DNA from: Orobanche coerulescens
Lineage: Eukaryota > Streptophyta > Magnoliopsida > Lamiales > Orobanchaceae
Reading direction: 5' to 3'
NCBI GenBank assembly: GCA_033398695.1
Contig: CM065815.1
Location: 142,335,001 to 142,399,000 of the forward strand
Length of the DNA stretch: 64,000 nt
The notes below the pieces were generated by a model, which saw only the letters and a list, made by a program, of their open reading frames with translations, did not search any database and was not told where the DNA came from. Numbering within the stretch: the first letter of the stretch is position 1; the number at the start of each line of letters is the position of its first letter. A program made the translations under genes and the position numbers. Shown here piece after piece: positions 34,005 through 44,414 of this stretch.

Positions 34005-34345
34005 TCAGTCGAGTCAAAAGTCACCTCGCTGATCAGCCGAGTCAAAAGTCAACATCGCTGATCAGCCGAGTCAAAAGTCAACCTCGCTGATCAGCCGAGT
34101 CAAAAGTCAACCTCGCTGATCAGCCGAGTCTATTTTATTCGTCCCGTCGAGACGATCGTTTTAAAAAAAAATTCATCCGAATCCGAGTTCGTATGAAGAA
34201 GTTATGACCGTTCGAATGACAATTAAATAGACGAATCATATTGTGCCACGTGTCAACACCCGATTGGACGGGAAATTCAACCTCGCTGATCAGCCGAGTC
34301 AGAAGTCAACCTCGCTGATCAGCCGAGTCAGAAGTCAACCTCGCC
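34005..34345. repeat. U3 repeat array of LTR E (about 29-bp units)
   Basis: Two blocks (34005-34135 and 34278-34345) of units of about 29 bp, each reading CGAGTCAAAAGTCAACCTCG and ending in the perfect palindrome GCTGATCAGC. Seven or eight units in all, more regular than the arrays in the other LTRs, but in the same place upstream of the TATA box. Confidence 0.88.
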
Positions 34346-35225
34346 GATCAGCCTACTTGACTCGCCTAGTTGATGACAGTAGGGTACTGGGTAGAAAACT
34401 GAACATACGAAATTCTCAGGTGAAGTTGGGTGATCCAAGATTGATGTGTTAGATTCCAATATCATCATTATATCCAGAAAACATCTAACAAATCCAACTT
34501 ATATGGAAGGATATAACCTCTGATGATTTATTCATAAGTATAAACATCCAAATTTCTAAAACATGATGATGCTTGGATGATTTTATCAGTGGAACTCAAT
34601 ATCTTGACACCATACTTCTATCATATCCTTGATAACACGAATCCAAGTAGGAATTAGTATTAACATACCTTAAGATGAAGAAAACACCGAGATAATAAGT
34701 AGAATCCAACTCCGGTTGCTTGCTTGCCAGATCAAGATGTTTCTCCACTTCAATGATCAATCACCAGTGACACCCAATCTTCAAAGATCACAAAAGGGGT
34801 GGTCTAAATGTGTTTAAGAGGTAGGGAAAATCCTCTGGACTTTCAGGGAACTAAGAACAAGTGAAGGAAGATGAAAACCAAATGAAATGAGGTGTTGTCC
34901 TTTATAAAATGTTTCTGGACCCCTGTGCTCAATAATTTCCTACGCTAGATTCCAAAGCTGTCCAGGCTTAATAATTAAAAACTATCCAGGACTATGTGCT
35001 GGCCTCCACCCAACTCCATAATTGATTACTTCACTTATAATATGCAGCCATACTCAATAATTTGTATTATTGAGTATTTGTATGAGACAAGTAATATGCT
35101 GCCATACTCATGCACGAAAATACAAATACGGTAAATACCATATTCCACTTATTGATATCACAATTCCAACTAATACATGGTTCAAATACAGGTGAAATAC
35201 TCGGTAATTAATCCGGATATTACAT

Positions 35226-35617
35226 GTGATATGTGTGATTTCCACGAGCTGAATAAAGCTCACCCCAACCTATATTGATCCTGAAGGTTAAACCGAGCCG
35301 GATGGACGAAAGAGCGAGCCGAGAGGGCATATGAATGATATTTTATTAAACGATATTTTTCTTTATATCTCATGTTTTGAAATTTATTTGGGGAAACTTT
35401 TATTAGGAGTAATAATTTATAAATCTGTTCCTCCGCCGCAATTATTATCTGTTATCTATGACGTGTTGTTTCCTTAACTAAAAGGTATTTATTTTTGTGT
35501 AGCAACTCGACTTTATAGACGAGAGTTTTAGTATTCTCAAAGAAAATTATTTTTCGTCAAAATTTACCTTTTTACTTATTTTCCCCCTATAATTACCTCT
35601 AGAAAGTCGGGACGTTA
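35226..35617 (+). repeat. Degenerate plus-strand LTR 3' fragment
   Basis: Text such as TCCACGAGCTGAATAAAGCTC, a CCGAGCCGGATGGACG block and a terminal GAAAGTCGGGACGTTATA resembles the downstream half of a gypsy LTR of another family, in plus orientation. No start or TATA. Probably the broken host sequence beside LTR E. Confidence 0.45.
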
Positions 35618-36626
35618 TAAATTTAAAACTATTTTTAACATTAAAGTCAAAAAAACTTCCTCTCTAAGCCTAATTTACTCGAGGGTCTATACCATCTATG
35701 AGTTTCATTCATTTCAACTTGCTCGGTCGATTATCACTTTCATCATAGATCAGGAATCAAGCAAGCATAGTGCCCATTTCATCTATGGTCACAACTTCTC
35801 GTATTTGGTTAAGACAAATTTTGAGCTATCAAGACAGTCGACAACGAGACAGCATAATAGCAAGGATCGTAGGTAACTTCGAGCTTTCAGATAACGGGAC
35901 AACATAGTAACGAGGATCGTAGAGCGACTCTTGGATAATGCATGACATTGACATATACTAGTTCAACAACTTTAGAATTTCCAGAGATAACAAGAATCAA
36001 AATTCTCGGCGTGGAAAGATCAAAATTCTCAGTGTAAACAAGAACATAATTACGTATTCACGCAGATGAATTCAAAAAGCAACCAAGTCAAAGTCATTCT
36101 AAGATAAATGTGTAATCTCTTTTCACAACTAAATAACTAAATTGCAAAACCTCATCAAAGTCAAAGTATCATTAATATTTTTCTTTTTTAAAAGAAAAAA
36201 GCGTTTAGTGTGGACGGGTTGAGACGGGACCCACCAACCTGTAGATAAAAAAAAATCAAGAAATACAAGGTATCAGTCCCAAATTATGACCAAGAATGGG
36301 CCATAATTCGGGTCCAAACATCGAAGAAATCTACAGCCCGCTAAAGAAATACAAAGTGCACCACAAACCGTGGGCTAATGTGCGTACCCGTAGACTAAAA
36401 TAAATCAACTCCGAATTATGGCCAAAAATGGGCCATAATCCGGAACCTAAAATCTAATGTGCCTACGATCCGCTAGATCAATACAAGGTGCACCACTAAA
36501 ATTGTGGGCTAATGTGCGGACCAATAGGCAAGCAAGCAATCAATAAAATAAAAACCTATCTAAATATAAAAGACGGATAACCAAGCTGATCCATCCGTAT
36601 ATAATTACCAAATAATATAAGAAAAT
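35618..36626. other. Intergenic DNA with two diverged tandem duplications
   Basis: No gene seen. Two copies of about 50 bp sharing ATCGTAG and GGATCG text lie at 35839-35935. Two copies of about 131 bp lie at 36274-36535; each holds an inverted motif ATTATGGCC-AAAA-TGGGCCATAAT and a GGGCTAATGTGCG segment. This is the start of the least transposon-like part of the window. Confidence 0.6.
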
Positions 36627-36777
36627 TGATTTATAGACCTACATAATAGACCTACAAATAGGCCTACAACTATGATTGGTGAAATTAAAAATTTGATTGG
36701 TTAAAAGTGTTTGAAACTTGTCAAAATGTGAATGATGTAGGCCCATTTGTAGATCTATTATGTAGGTCTATATATCA
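36627..36777. mobile_element. MITE-like inverted-repeat element (151 bp)
   Basis: The two ends are near-perfect inverted repeats of about 45 bp (left TATAGACCTACATAATAGAC; right the complement with few changes), joined by an AT-rich centre. It would fold into a long hairpin. No clear target duplication was found. It lies about 160 bp beyond the 3' end of the five-exon gene. Confidence 0.7.
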
Positions 36778-36934
36778 TAACTCATAATATAAACACGCAC
36801 AAAGTCAAAGTGTCATAAATATAATTACCAAATAAAGTCGAGGAGTTCAATTTTATACTACTAGTAACTAGTAATAGGGACACATAACATAAGCATGCAC
36901 TTCCAGGAATAAGAGACTAGGCGCGTCACTTTTG

Positions 36935-38329
36935 CTAGTTGCAGTCATTCTTGAGCTCATCAGAACCTGCAAATCAAGCCTTGCTTAAGTTTTTGTGCAA
37001 ATACATATAAATTAGACACTCTAATGGTAATCTGATGGATGGATGGATGGATACCTGCTGCCATCATAGTAGGAATGTTATGTGTCGCCGCCTCCGAAGA
37101 AGAGCTAGTGGCATGTTCAGAAACACAAAAACATTAAATTGCTACCTTCAAAATGTAACTAATGTCATCAAACAAATCAGATGCAACTAACTACCTGATG
37201 CGGGCTTTTTCACGGGCTCGTATAATTTTACTAGCTTGCGCGTAGAAAGACACGGTTGATCCATTTATGTGCTTGATATATCGAGTAAAGACCTGGTTAT
37301 GATTTTCAGAAAAATATTACATAGGGAAAATACGAAAATGAATGGACAATGTGTGTGTTACCTTCTTGCGTTCAGCAGGATCTTCAGGCAGTGAGGGAAA
37401 CCTTGTTGGAGGGGCTACACATACAAACCAAATTACTCCACTAAAGCAATTGCACTATATTCTTATTAATATCTGAATGATTCTAATTAATTAATAATTA
37501 ACATCCGTGCCCCTCTTTTTGTATTACCACTACATATCAAAATTAATTAATGCCAAAACATTGTTTTTTGGTATTTTCTTCTTTTTCGTTTTAGTTTCTA
37601 GAGGTCAGACTAGAAAACGGCCGTCTATTCATGTTTAAACCCAAAGCACCCATGTGTACTATACATTTTTCAAATTTATAATAAAGATATAGACTTACAT
37701 TTACATTAATTCATGTTTTCTATCCACAAATAAAATTGATAGTAAATATTTGTTTGAAGAAAATGCAGTAAATAATATATAATCAACCTCACAAGTACAA
37801 AATTAGCTGAGAAACAATAATTTTGAACGGAAAAAATAATAAATAAATAAAGCGGGACAATTGAAATTAAATGAAAAAATGTGAATAAAACTGTAAATAA
37901 AAAGTAAAAAATAAAGCAGGGAAAGATTTTTTAGCAGTAATTTAATTTGGAGTGGTAGGCATATGTACGATCTTTGGTATAAAGATGAGATGAGGAGTGT
38001 TTCTGACCCTTTCCCCTATAATCAAATAAAATCCATAGCTACCCAAATCGATCCAAGAGAATAAATTAAACACAATTTTCAGATGCAATTCTAACTATAA
38101 TTGAATTTGACAATTGGGCAGGATTTTCGTTTCCAATAAAAGCAGCATTTACAGGAGAAATCAATCAATTAGTGTAAATCAAATGATTAGGCTACATACA
38201 TACATACATACCTGCAGTAAGAGCTTCTTCATCGAGTACGAGTCCATCTTTGTCAATCCAATCCCCAAAATAGCGCTCTACCATCTCAAAAAATTTATTA
38301 TTGGCGACGGTTTGTTTACCTGCCTCCAT
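36935..38329 (-). CDS. Five-exon host gene, 116-residue unknown protein
   Basis: Minus-strand gene rebuilt from splice signals. Exons: 38329-38212, 37414-37362, 37292-37195, 37104-37055, 36966-36935, totalling 351 nt, a multiple of three with no internal stop. Donors are GTATG, GTAAC, GTAGT, GTATC; acceptors TGTAG, ACCAG, ACTAG, TGCAG, and exon phases are consistent. The protein starts MEAGKQTVANNKFFEMVERY and has DWIDKDGLVLDEEAL, RFPSLPEDPAERKK, TRYIKHINGSTVSFYAQAS, a basic KIIRAREKARI stretch and a Ser-rich tail ending DELKNDCN. No signal peptide or membrane segment. I do not recognise the family. Exon 4's acceptor is the least certain. Intron 4 has a GGAT microsatellite. It is the only complete non-transposon gene model in the window. 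Confidence 0.65.
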
Positions 38330-38407
38330 TTCGTAGGTCAATCGGGAGAAGAGAACTGAACAAGTAGAAAAAAATGGTGCAGCGATCGGCGGCGTGCCCT
38401 GATGCTA

Positions 38408-38452
38408 TTCTCTCTCTCTCTCTCTCTTTCTCTATCTCTCTCTCTCCCCTTC
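38408..38452 (-). repeat. GA-rich 5' leader microsatellite
   Basis: On the minus strand this is an almost pure GA run between the TATA box and the start codon of the five-exon gene. GAGA-rich leaders are common in plant genes and may bind BPC-type factors. Confidence 0.8.
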
Positions 38453-38454
38453 TC

Positions 38455-38463
38455 TATATATAC
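38455..38463 (-). promoter_or_regulatory. TATA box of the five-exon gene
   Basis: The minus strand reads GTATATATAG. A start near 38425 would give a leader of about 95 nt, mostly the GA run. The LTR of the next element begins only 67 bp upstream, at 38530. Confidence 0.55.
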
Positions 38464-38529
38464 GATATGAGAAGATGATGACATACAGCTCTAATACTAT
38501 GGGCTTGTGGGCTTTAATTATGTGAAATT

Positions 38530-38746
38530 TGTTATAAAAACATGATGAAAGTGACATTTAAATTATCCTTTTGTTTTTATATAGTGTGAACGATTATTAT
38601 GCTCCTGATGTAATTATGTAATTACAATTGTGCCATCTGAAGTTTTCCTATAAATAGGGCTTCAGTTATTAATGAAAATCACATCTGAGAATTATTCTCT
38701 ATTCTCTCTTTATATTCTCTCTCTACAATATTTCGATTTCATAACA
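38530..38746 (+). repeat. Element III 5' LTR (217 bp)
   Basis: TGTTATAAAAACATG to TTTCATAACA. Contains a TATA-like CCTATAAATAGGGC near 38650 and pyrimidine-rich CTCTCTCT text downstream, a compact promoter. Confidence 0.92.
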
Positions 38747-38760
38747 CGTTATCAGCACAA
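38747..38760 (+). other. Element III primer-binding site
   Basis: CGTTATCAGCACAA directly follows the LTR. The same sequence follows the copia IV LTR at 44614. It resembles the initiator-Met type primer site with substitutions (TATCAGCAC against TATCAGAGC). Confidence 0.7.
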
Positions 38761-40675
38761 CTCTAACCAAATGAGTAATATGACGAGAGTATGCTCTACA
38801 GTTGCATCTTATAGATGATCCTCTGTATCAGAAATCCAATTATTACAAAATCACGGATCTCTCTCCCACCTTCATGTTATCTGACTCTGTATAATTTTCT
38901 TTTTCTGAAGGGAAGAGAGAGAAACTCAGATATGGCGACGCTGACAATTACTCCGGTGTTGACTTTACCCCGTGATGATGCTACCCAACTCTACCGTGCT
39001 TTCATCACCACCGTCTCCAGCTCCAGAGGTCGTGAATCCCCCAACCAATCATCTCCTCTACTCTGATCTGGTTAAAGCTTTCGGCCCCAGCAAGAAAACA
39101 GACCAGTCTGTACGCGCATCAGCTTTAGTGAGTTCCAGATTCAGACTGGATCAGCATGGTGGTTAAATCGTGTGCGAGGCATCTGCGGCGTTGATCGCAG
39201 TGTTGACCGGCGGAAGAGGCAGTCATTAACATCATGAGGTATTTTTTCTATGTATGCCAACATGTGCGTTCAGGGATGAAAACAAAAAACAAAAGTTGTT
39301 GGAACAATAAAAAAAAAAAAGAAAAAAAGAGAGAAAAAAAAGTAAGTCACTGGAGAAAGAAAAAATATAAAAGAAAATATTCTTACAAAAGTAAGTCACG
39401 GAAACCGACAAAAAAATAAACAAAATATAAAAGAATTAAATATTAAATTATAAATCTAATTTTTCTTATATATCAGATTCACATGATCTCAGAATTAATT
39501 TTTGTTGATACCACCGGGATCGGTTTAACGAGACCTTTAATTTGACATTAATATTGATATGGGTATTAATTCTTTTCATATATGTCATTATTAAATTTAT
39601 TAGAATGTACGAATAACATCCAACTCTGGAAATCGCAAATACTTAACGGTATTCGATATTTCGACATATACCTTGACGATGACTATATTTTGAGGAATTG
39701 ATTGGACGATCCTGCTCTGGTAGAAGATGTTAATTATTTTGCAGTTTAAATTATGTCACTTATTTATCTCAAAGTGGTGGCTTCAAACCACACATTTATT
39801 AAGCTTACTTTCTGTAATTACAATACCTCCCATGTGATGAGTCCAATTATCACAAGACGGATGGTTTTATATATTAAATTTATATATTATATATCACCAT
39901 CGTGGTTGGTTATACCACATGAATGGTTCATAAATCCTGCTCTCGAAGAAGAAGCAGTTGATAAAAATAGATCCTACTATGGAGAAGTAGTTGATCGATT
40001 ATCTAAATCCTGCTCTGAAGAAACAGTTGAAAGAAATAAATCATACTCTGAAAAAGTAGTTGATCAATGATTCAAATCCTGCTCTCGAAGAAGAAGCAGT
40101 TGATGGAAATAATATCCGATCTCCATTGTTAAACACGAACGGAGAAAATTGAGCAAGTGATACCATAAGCTATCACCGATTAATTAAAGAAAATCCCATG
40201 CAAACTGCATGGTGGGATCATTTGACAAGTGATATGGAAAACTATCACTGGAAAATAATTGCTCAATAAATCCCATGTTGATTATATCACATGGTGGGAT
40301 CATTGAAATCATATTGATTGACAATATTTATGGGGAAACATACATCATATATTTGTGAAAATAATGTATTTGCATAAAAGCAAAATATGATCTTATTATT
40401 GCTGGAAGAAGCACACAACAGTCGAAGTGAAAATATCGAAACTAGCTGAAAGGCGGTAAATACTCGACAATATGAAACGCGAAAAAGAAAATACATATGA
40501 AACCCATAAAAAGAGAAGGGGTGCGTCTCGAGAGTATAAAACTCCGTAACTCTGCCACCCCCGGCATCAGGGTTTATAATGAAAGATCTAAATGATCTAA
40601 ACTTCTTTTTCGTTTGGCGCCAATACTTTGTGGCTGATGAGCTTTGACTTCCAAATTCTTAACTGGAATATATGC
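38761..40675 (+). other. Element III 5' interior: possible gene scraps and repeats
   Basis: No gag-pol. At 38932-39166 a short frame beginning MATLTITPVLTLPRDDATQL, and a second, shifted frame (NHLLYSDLVKAFGPS), look like scraps of a cellular coding sequence; an annexin-like N-terminus is a weak guess. A poly-A-rich run is at 39308-39345. At 39935-40110 a repeated unit encodes NPALEEEAVDKNRSYY-like text two to three times. At 40190-40310 an inverted motif ATCCCATG...CATGGTGGGATCAT occurs twice. Confidence 0.5.
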
Positions 40676-41243
40676 CTAAAACTTTATAAGTAGATCAGCA
40701 ACAGTGTCAGCACATATTATTATATCTCGTGATGGCTGAGATATAAACTTGTGATCTACTCCTTGATCCAGAAAGGCAAGCAAATCGCTGAAGAAATTAT
40801 TAATATTCAACAAACCTATAGGTTTGGTATGGAAGTCCCGCTCAGCCCATGAGGTGATGTTGAATATCTCATTGAGTGTGCCATAGCCACCTGGAAGAAC
40901 AATAAAGGCATCACTATTATTCACCACATACATCAAACTATCATGCACAGACTGTGCTTGAAGCATCAACCCAGTTGAACCCCCCTATACTACTGGTTCT
41001 AACTGTGGTATAGTGTAAGGCACTTGTTACTCTTATTCTCCCATTTTGTGCAACCTCTAAAAGATAACCCAAAAATCTATAATTACTCCCACCATACAAT
41101 ATATCGATTTTGTGTTTTCCTAATTCTTTTACGAATTGATATGCCATATATACATGTTGGATATGACCTATCATTTTGGATCCACCTAAAATACATATAG
41201 TTTTAATTGGATGAGATCTATACGAGGATTCTGAGAAATCCAT
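40676..41243 (-). pseudogene. LOG: LOG-like cytokinin-activating enzyme, intronless pseudogene
   Basis: Antisense to element III. LOG enzymes release active cytokinin bases from riboside monophosphates in the cytosol. The first frame (41243-40941) starts with its own Met and has PIKTICILGGSKM and KIDILYGGSNYRFLG, matching the Rossmann start and YGGG-S-LMG region. The second frame (40969-40676) has SDAFIVLPGGYGTLNEIF, the PGGxGTxxE signature, then SWAERDFHTKPIGLLN and a C-terminal ADLLIKF. One frameshift near 40950 separates them. The usual MHxRKxxM motif reads VHDSLMYVV, losing its Arg and Lys. About 189 codons against about 215 usual. Plant LOG genes have several introns; none here, which suggests a retrocopy. 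Confidence 0.85.
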
Positions 41244-41523
41244 CTTTCTACACTAGACTTTCAAAATACTTTTATGAGAGATACATTTTCTGATTTGTGG
41301 ATCCAAAATTTAAAGAACAAACTTCTTTCTAAACGACAAATGACTTCACTATTTTCATTGAAAAAGGAGCGGCATATAAGACATTACTTTTGACAAAATT
41401 GCAAAAGAAAACGAAAGATATGATATTATATTTTTCAATGAAAATGACGTTACCGATCGGCATCTGAGAAATTTAAATATTATAAAATAATATTCAACAA
41501 CTTGCATTATTTTGCTATTTACC

Positions 41524-42066
41524 TTATACCAATTTTGACAGAACAGACTTACAAACTGGATCTTTTGAGACTAATTTTTCATGACTATAACGTTCCTGTT
41601 CATCCTTAAATTGCATCCACAAAGCCATTAGTTCACGATGAACGTATCCACTGGGATGTGTATCAAGAATCTATTGGATATCATGATCCATAGATTCCTT
41701 ACTCAATCCATCCTTGATAAATGCTATTTTATCTTCTCGGTTTTTGGATACAAACCCCACAGATTTGCATCGTGTGTCACATGTCCACCGAGCACATTTA
41801 TAGCACCCACCTAATCTTTTTGCTCTCCGTTTCTTTGCAAAACTACTTTTACCTGTACCTGGCATGTACTTAAATGAATTTGAAAATTCGCCAGATAGTC
41901 GAACTTGTGCTTCGATCAACCATCGAATATCTTCTGGGATGCCATTTCTCATTAGCACCCTTAATCTTTCGAGTTGACCTCGATAAATTCTTTTTAAGAT
42001 ATTCACTGGAAGAGGTGGATAATATTTACGAAGATTCGAAAGCATTGAATCCATTTTGATATTCAA
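41524..42066 (-). pseudogene. Cysteine-rich basic ORF, interrupted by one stop
   Basis: Antisense to element III and upstream of the LOG-like pseudogene on the same strand. 131 codons open, a TAG at 41671-41673, then 48 more open codons in frame to a TAA at 41524-41526. The N-terminal half is helical and leucine/arginine rich (ILKRIYRGQLERLRVLMRNG). A basic AKKRRAKR patch (residues 77-84) precedes C88-x2-C91-x4-C96-x3-C100, a small zinc-finger-like cluster. The C-terminal part is charged (LMALWMQFKDEQERY). I do not recognise the family. The basic patch plus Cys cluster suggests nucleic-acid binding; that is inference. Confidence 0.6.
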
Positions 42067-44070
42067 ACCCTCGGTATGGGTGATTGTGAATACAATGATA
42101 ATCTATTTATAGATTGGAATTATGCGTATGAGATTTGACTCCGCGTTCGAATAGTTCATATCCAGAAACTTATGAACTACAATTCTATTTGAATAATGAA
42201 CATAATATGACATGTGGGAGCGGTGACTCCATGTTGATAATGATGTGCAATAATGACATCGAAAGATGATGTGATATGCCAGTAAAATATCTATATGGTG
42301 ATACAAACACATCATGTCTTCAAATATTTATTCTCGATTAATATCACTACTAGCCAATATTGAGAATGAATCCCTAATAAATTTGGAATATATTAAGGGG
42401 GAGTATGGGCCCACTTCCTCTACATGTGAACTACTAGATATTATGGATCAACTAGATAGTTACATGTGTATATGACTCGCAATAAAAAAATTTACGAGAT
42501 AATTTGCTCACGGTTTGAGCATATATTCCATATCAGATTGAGCTAGTAATATATCCCAAATAAATTTGAATAGATCCGAGAAAGGATCAAGATATGCGCA
42601 TACAAGTGGGATATCAATTGGCATACTATTTGAAGTCCTCCAGCCAATATCGAGTACGTAATACATAAACTCCCATGACTAAAAATGAATACTAAGATAC
42701 TGGCATACGAGTTTGGTGCTCAAGAAATCTCTTAGCATGAGGGGGAGTATTGATAGTTGGAAATATATGAAATGCATCACACTATATCCTCACAACTGAA
42801 ATATGAACTTGAAGTTCAAGGATGCATGACAGATTATTAATCTTTGGTACCAACTACAACTGCTTTGATAAATACATAATAATTCCCCGAATATGAATCA
42901 AAGCAAATGATAAAAGGAGGCATATACTTTTGAGAAGTATATAGACATAACCACAATGTGTAATCCCAATGGGTGATTGACTCGGCAAGTTATGTTGCCA
43001 TGGGGAAGTAAAAGTGTCGACACAATATAGCGCTATGAATGAAATGAGGATATCCATGATTGTGAAATATGAATATTGGAAATAAGGATATTAAAATCCA
43101 TGATTTGTGAAAATGAGGATATTGAAATCCATCGAAAATTGAAATATATGCCCTTATAATAACATAAAACATATGAGCTTACTGAAAGTGACTCCTGAAG
43201 AGATTTTTTTAAACATATCATCAATGCGTGCAGTCACCCAAAATAAGGAGTTGTGAAAGAAAATTATCTGCTGTACTTTTTTCCTGGACTGAGGTTTTAT
43301 CCCACTGGGTTTTTCTAGCAAGGTTTTTAACGAGGCAGCTTAATCACAACTAATATGAAATTTCCAAAAGAGATTTGGAATGTATTGCAAAGAATATGAG
43401 TTCGATATTACAAACTGCACTGAAGATGATACTCGGAGGATTATTGAAATGCCTGGGGCATATTTATAAAATACGCGTTGCACTCTTTTTCCCTTGACTG
43501 AGGTTTTGTCCCACTGGGTTTTCCTAGCAAGGTTTTTAACGATGCAACTGGAATGGCGTATTAGTGTGAATAATGTACTCTTTTTCCTTCATTAAGATTT
43601 TTCCCATTGGGTTTTTCCTAATAAGGTTTTAACGAGGCATATTCATGGCATAATGAGGAACACTACAAAGATCAAGATTATTCCTCAAAGCTTGAAAATA
43701 GAAGGAGTTGTTGTACTCGTTTTCCTTCGATCAAGTTTTTCCCACTGGGTTTTCTTGATAAGGTTTTAATGAGGCAACACGTAGATACTCTAACAACGAA
43801 TGGTATACATGACAGATTCACTCAGTTTTTATCCCACGAGGTTTTACTGAGACGGCACAAGAATATTCATACAAGAACTATCGAGATAAGGGAGAGCAAA
43901 TTTATGAGATCACTAATTGCTGAAGTTTTATCCCACAGGGATTTCCTAGCAACATTATGATGCAACATGATATAATTGCCACAAGCTCCAGTACAAACAG
44001 TTTGAAAGTTTTTCTCCCATTGGGTTTTTCTTCAAACTAGTTCAGCAAATATATTTGTCAATAGTCATTC
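42067..44070 (+). other. Element III 3' interior: repeated tract-like and CCCACTGGG blocks
   Basis: No gene seen. Two extra polypurine-like sites (AAGGGGGAGT at 42395, GAGGGGGAGT at 42739) precede the true one at 44071. Seven blocks with variants of TTTTTCCCACTGGGTTTTTC plus GCAAGGTTTTTAACGAGGCA lie near 43271, 43481, 43577, 43711, 43818, 43918 and 44005. Such blocks occur in 3' untranslated parts of some copia elements. Confidence 0.7.
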
Positions 44071-44079
44071 AAGGGGGAG
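44071..44079 (+). other. Element III polypurine tract
   Basis: AAGGGGGAG immediately before the right LTR start TGTTATAAAAACACC. Confidence 0.85.
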
Positions 44080-44296
44080 TGTTATAAAAACACCATGAAA
44101 GTGACATTTCAATTACCCTTTTGTTTTTATATAGTGTGAATGACTATTATGCCCCTGATATAATTATGTAATTACAATTGTGACATCTGAAGTTTTCCTA
44201 TAAATAGGGCTTCAGTTATTAATGAAAATCACACCTGAGAATCATTCTCCATTCTCTCTCTAAATTCTCTCTCTATACTATTCTGATTTTATAACA
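44080..44296 (+). repeat. Element III 3' LTR (217 bp)
   Basis: Same length as the left LTR, with mainly transition differences, followed by the duplicated target AAATT. Confidence 0.92.
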
Positions 44297-44414
44297 AAAT
44301 TCTATTTGTTGGGCTGCCTTTTTTTTATAATGTTTGCTAAACATTAGCAAACATTACCAAATCAAGGGATGATGGTTATTAGAGGATTTATTTAGCAAGA
44401 AAAACTAACGAAGT

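Larger units (their letters stand above)
33082..35225 (-). repeat. Chromovirus LTR E (2144 bp), flanks not matching
   Basis: Plus-strand edges TGTAACACCCC and GGATATTACA. On the minus strand: repeat array with GCTGATCAGC (34345-34005), TATA near 34910-34902, donor GAG|GCAAGTACC at 33825, CTAACCCC-TTC-GGGGGTG hairpin (33452-33436) and acceptor TTATGTTCAG ending at 33415. A terminal hairpin lies at 33117-33149. No polypurine tract or primer site adjoins it. The flanks (AATAC left, TGTGA right) are not a target duplication, so it is not a simple solo LTR. Confidence 0.82.
38530..44296 (+). mobile_element. Non-autonomous LTR element III with antisense gene cargo (5767 bp)
   Basis: Two 217-bp LTRs (38530-38746, 44080-44296) with TGTTATAAAAACA...ATAACA ends, the primer-like CGTTATCAGCAC after the left LTR, AAGGGGGAG before the right LTR, and a perfect 5-bp duplication AAATT (38525-38529, 44297-44301). 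The 3' part has seven blocks with CCCACTGGGTTTT, text found near the 3' end of some copia elements. I see no gag, protease, integrase or RT in 5.3 kb. On the opposite strand it carries a LOG-like pseudogene and a cysteine-rich ORF. The LTRs differ at about 19 of 217 sites by eye, so it is old. Confidence 0.88.

Noticed and set aside
38114..38359. Plus-strand 81-codon open frame overlapping exon 1
   Set aside because: It is antisense to a well-supported exon with splice donor and TATA on the other strand.
39232..39423. Lysine-rich and phenylalanine-rich frames on opposite strands
   Set aside because: Low-complexity A-rich sequence; no coding evidence.
40676..41243. LOG homologue as a working host gene
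   Set aside because: Frameshifted, missing the Arg/Lys of the MHxRK motif, intronless and inside an LTR element. Treated as a pseudogene.
41524..42066. Cysteine-rich ORF as an endogenous viral protein
   Set aside because: The basic patch plus Cys cluster alone is too little to assign a viral origin, and no other viral gene is near.
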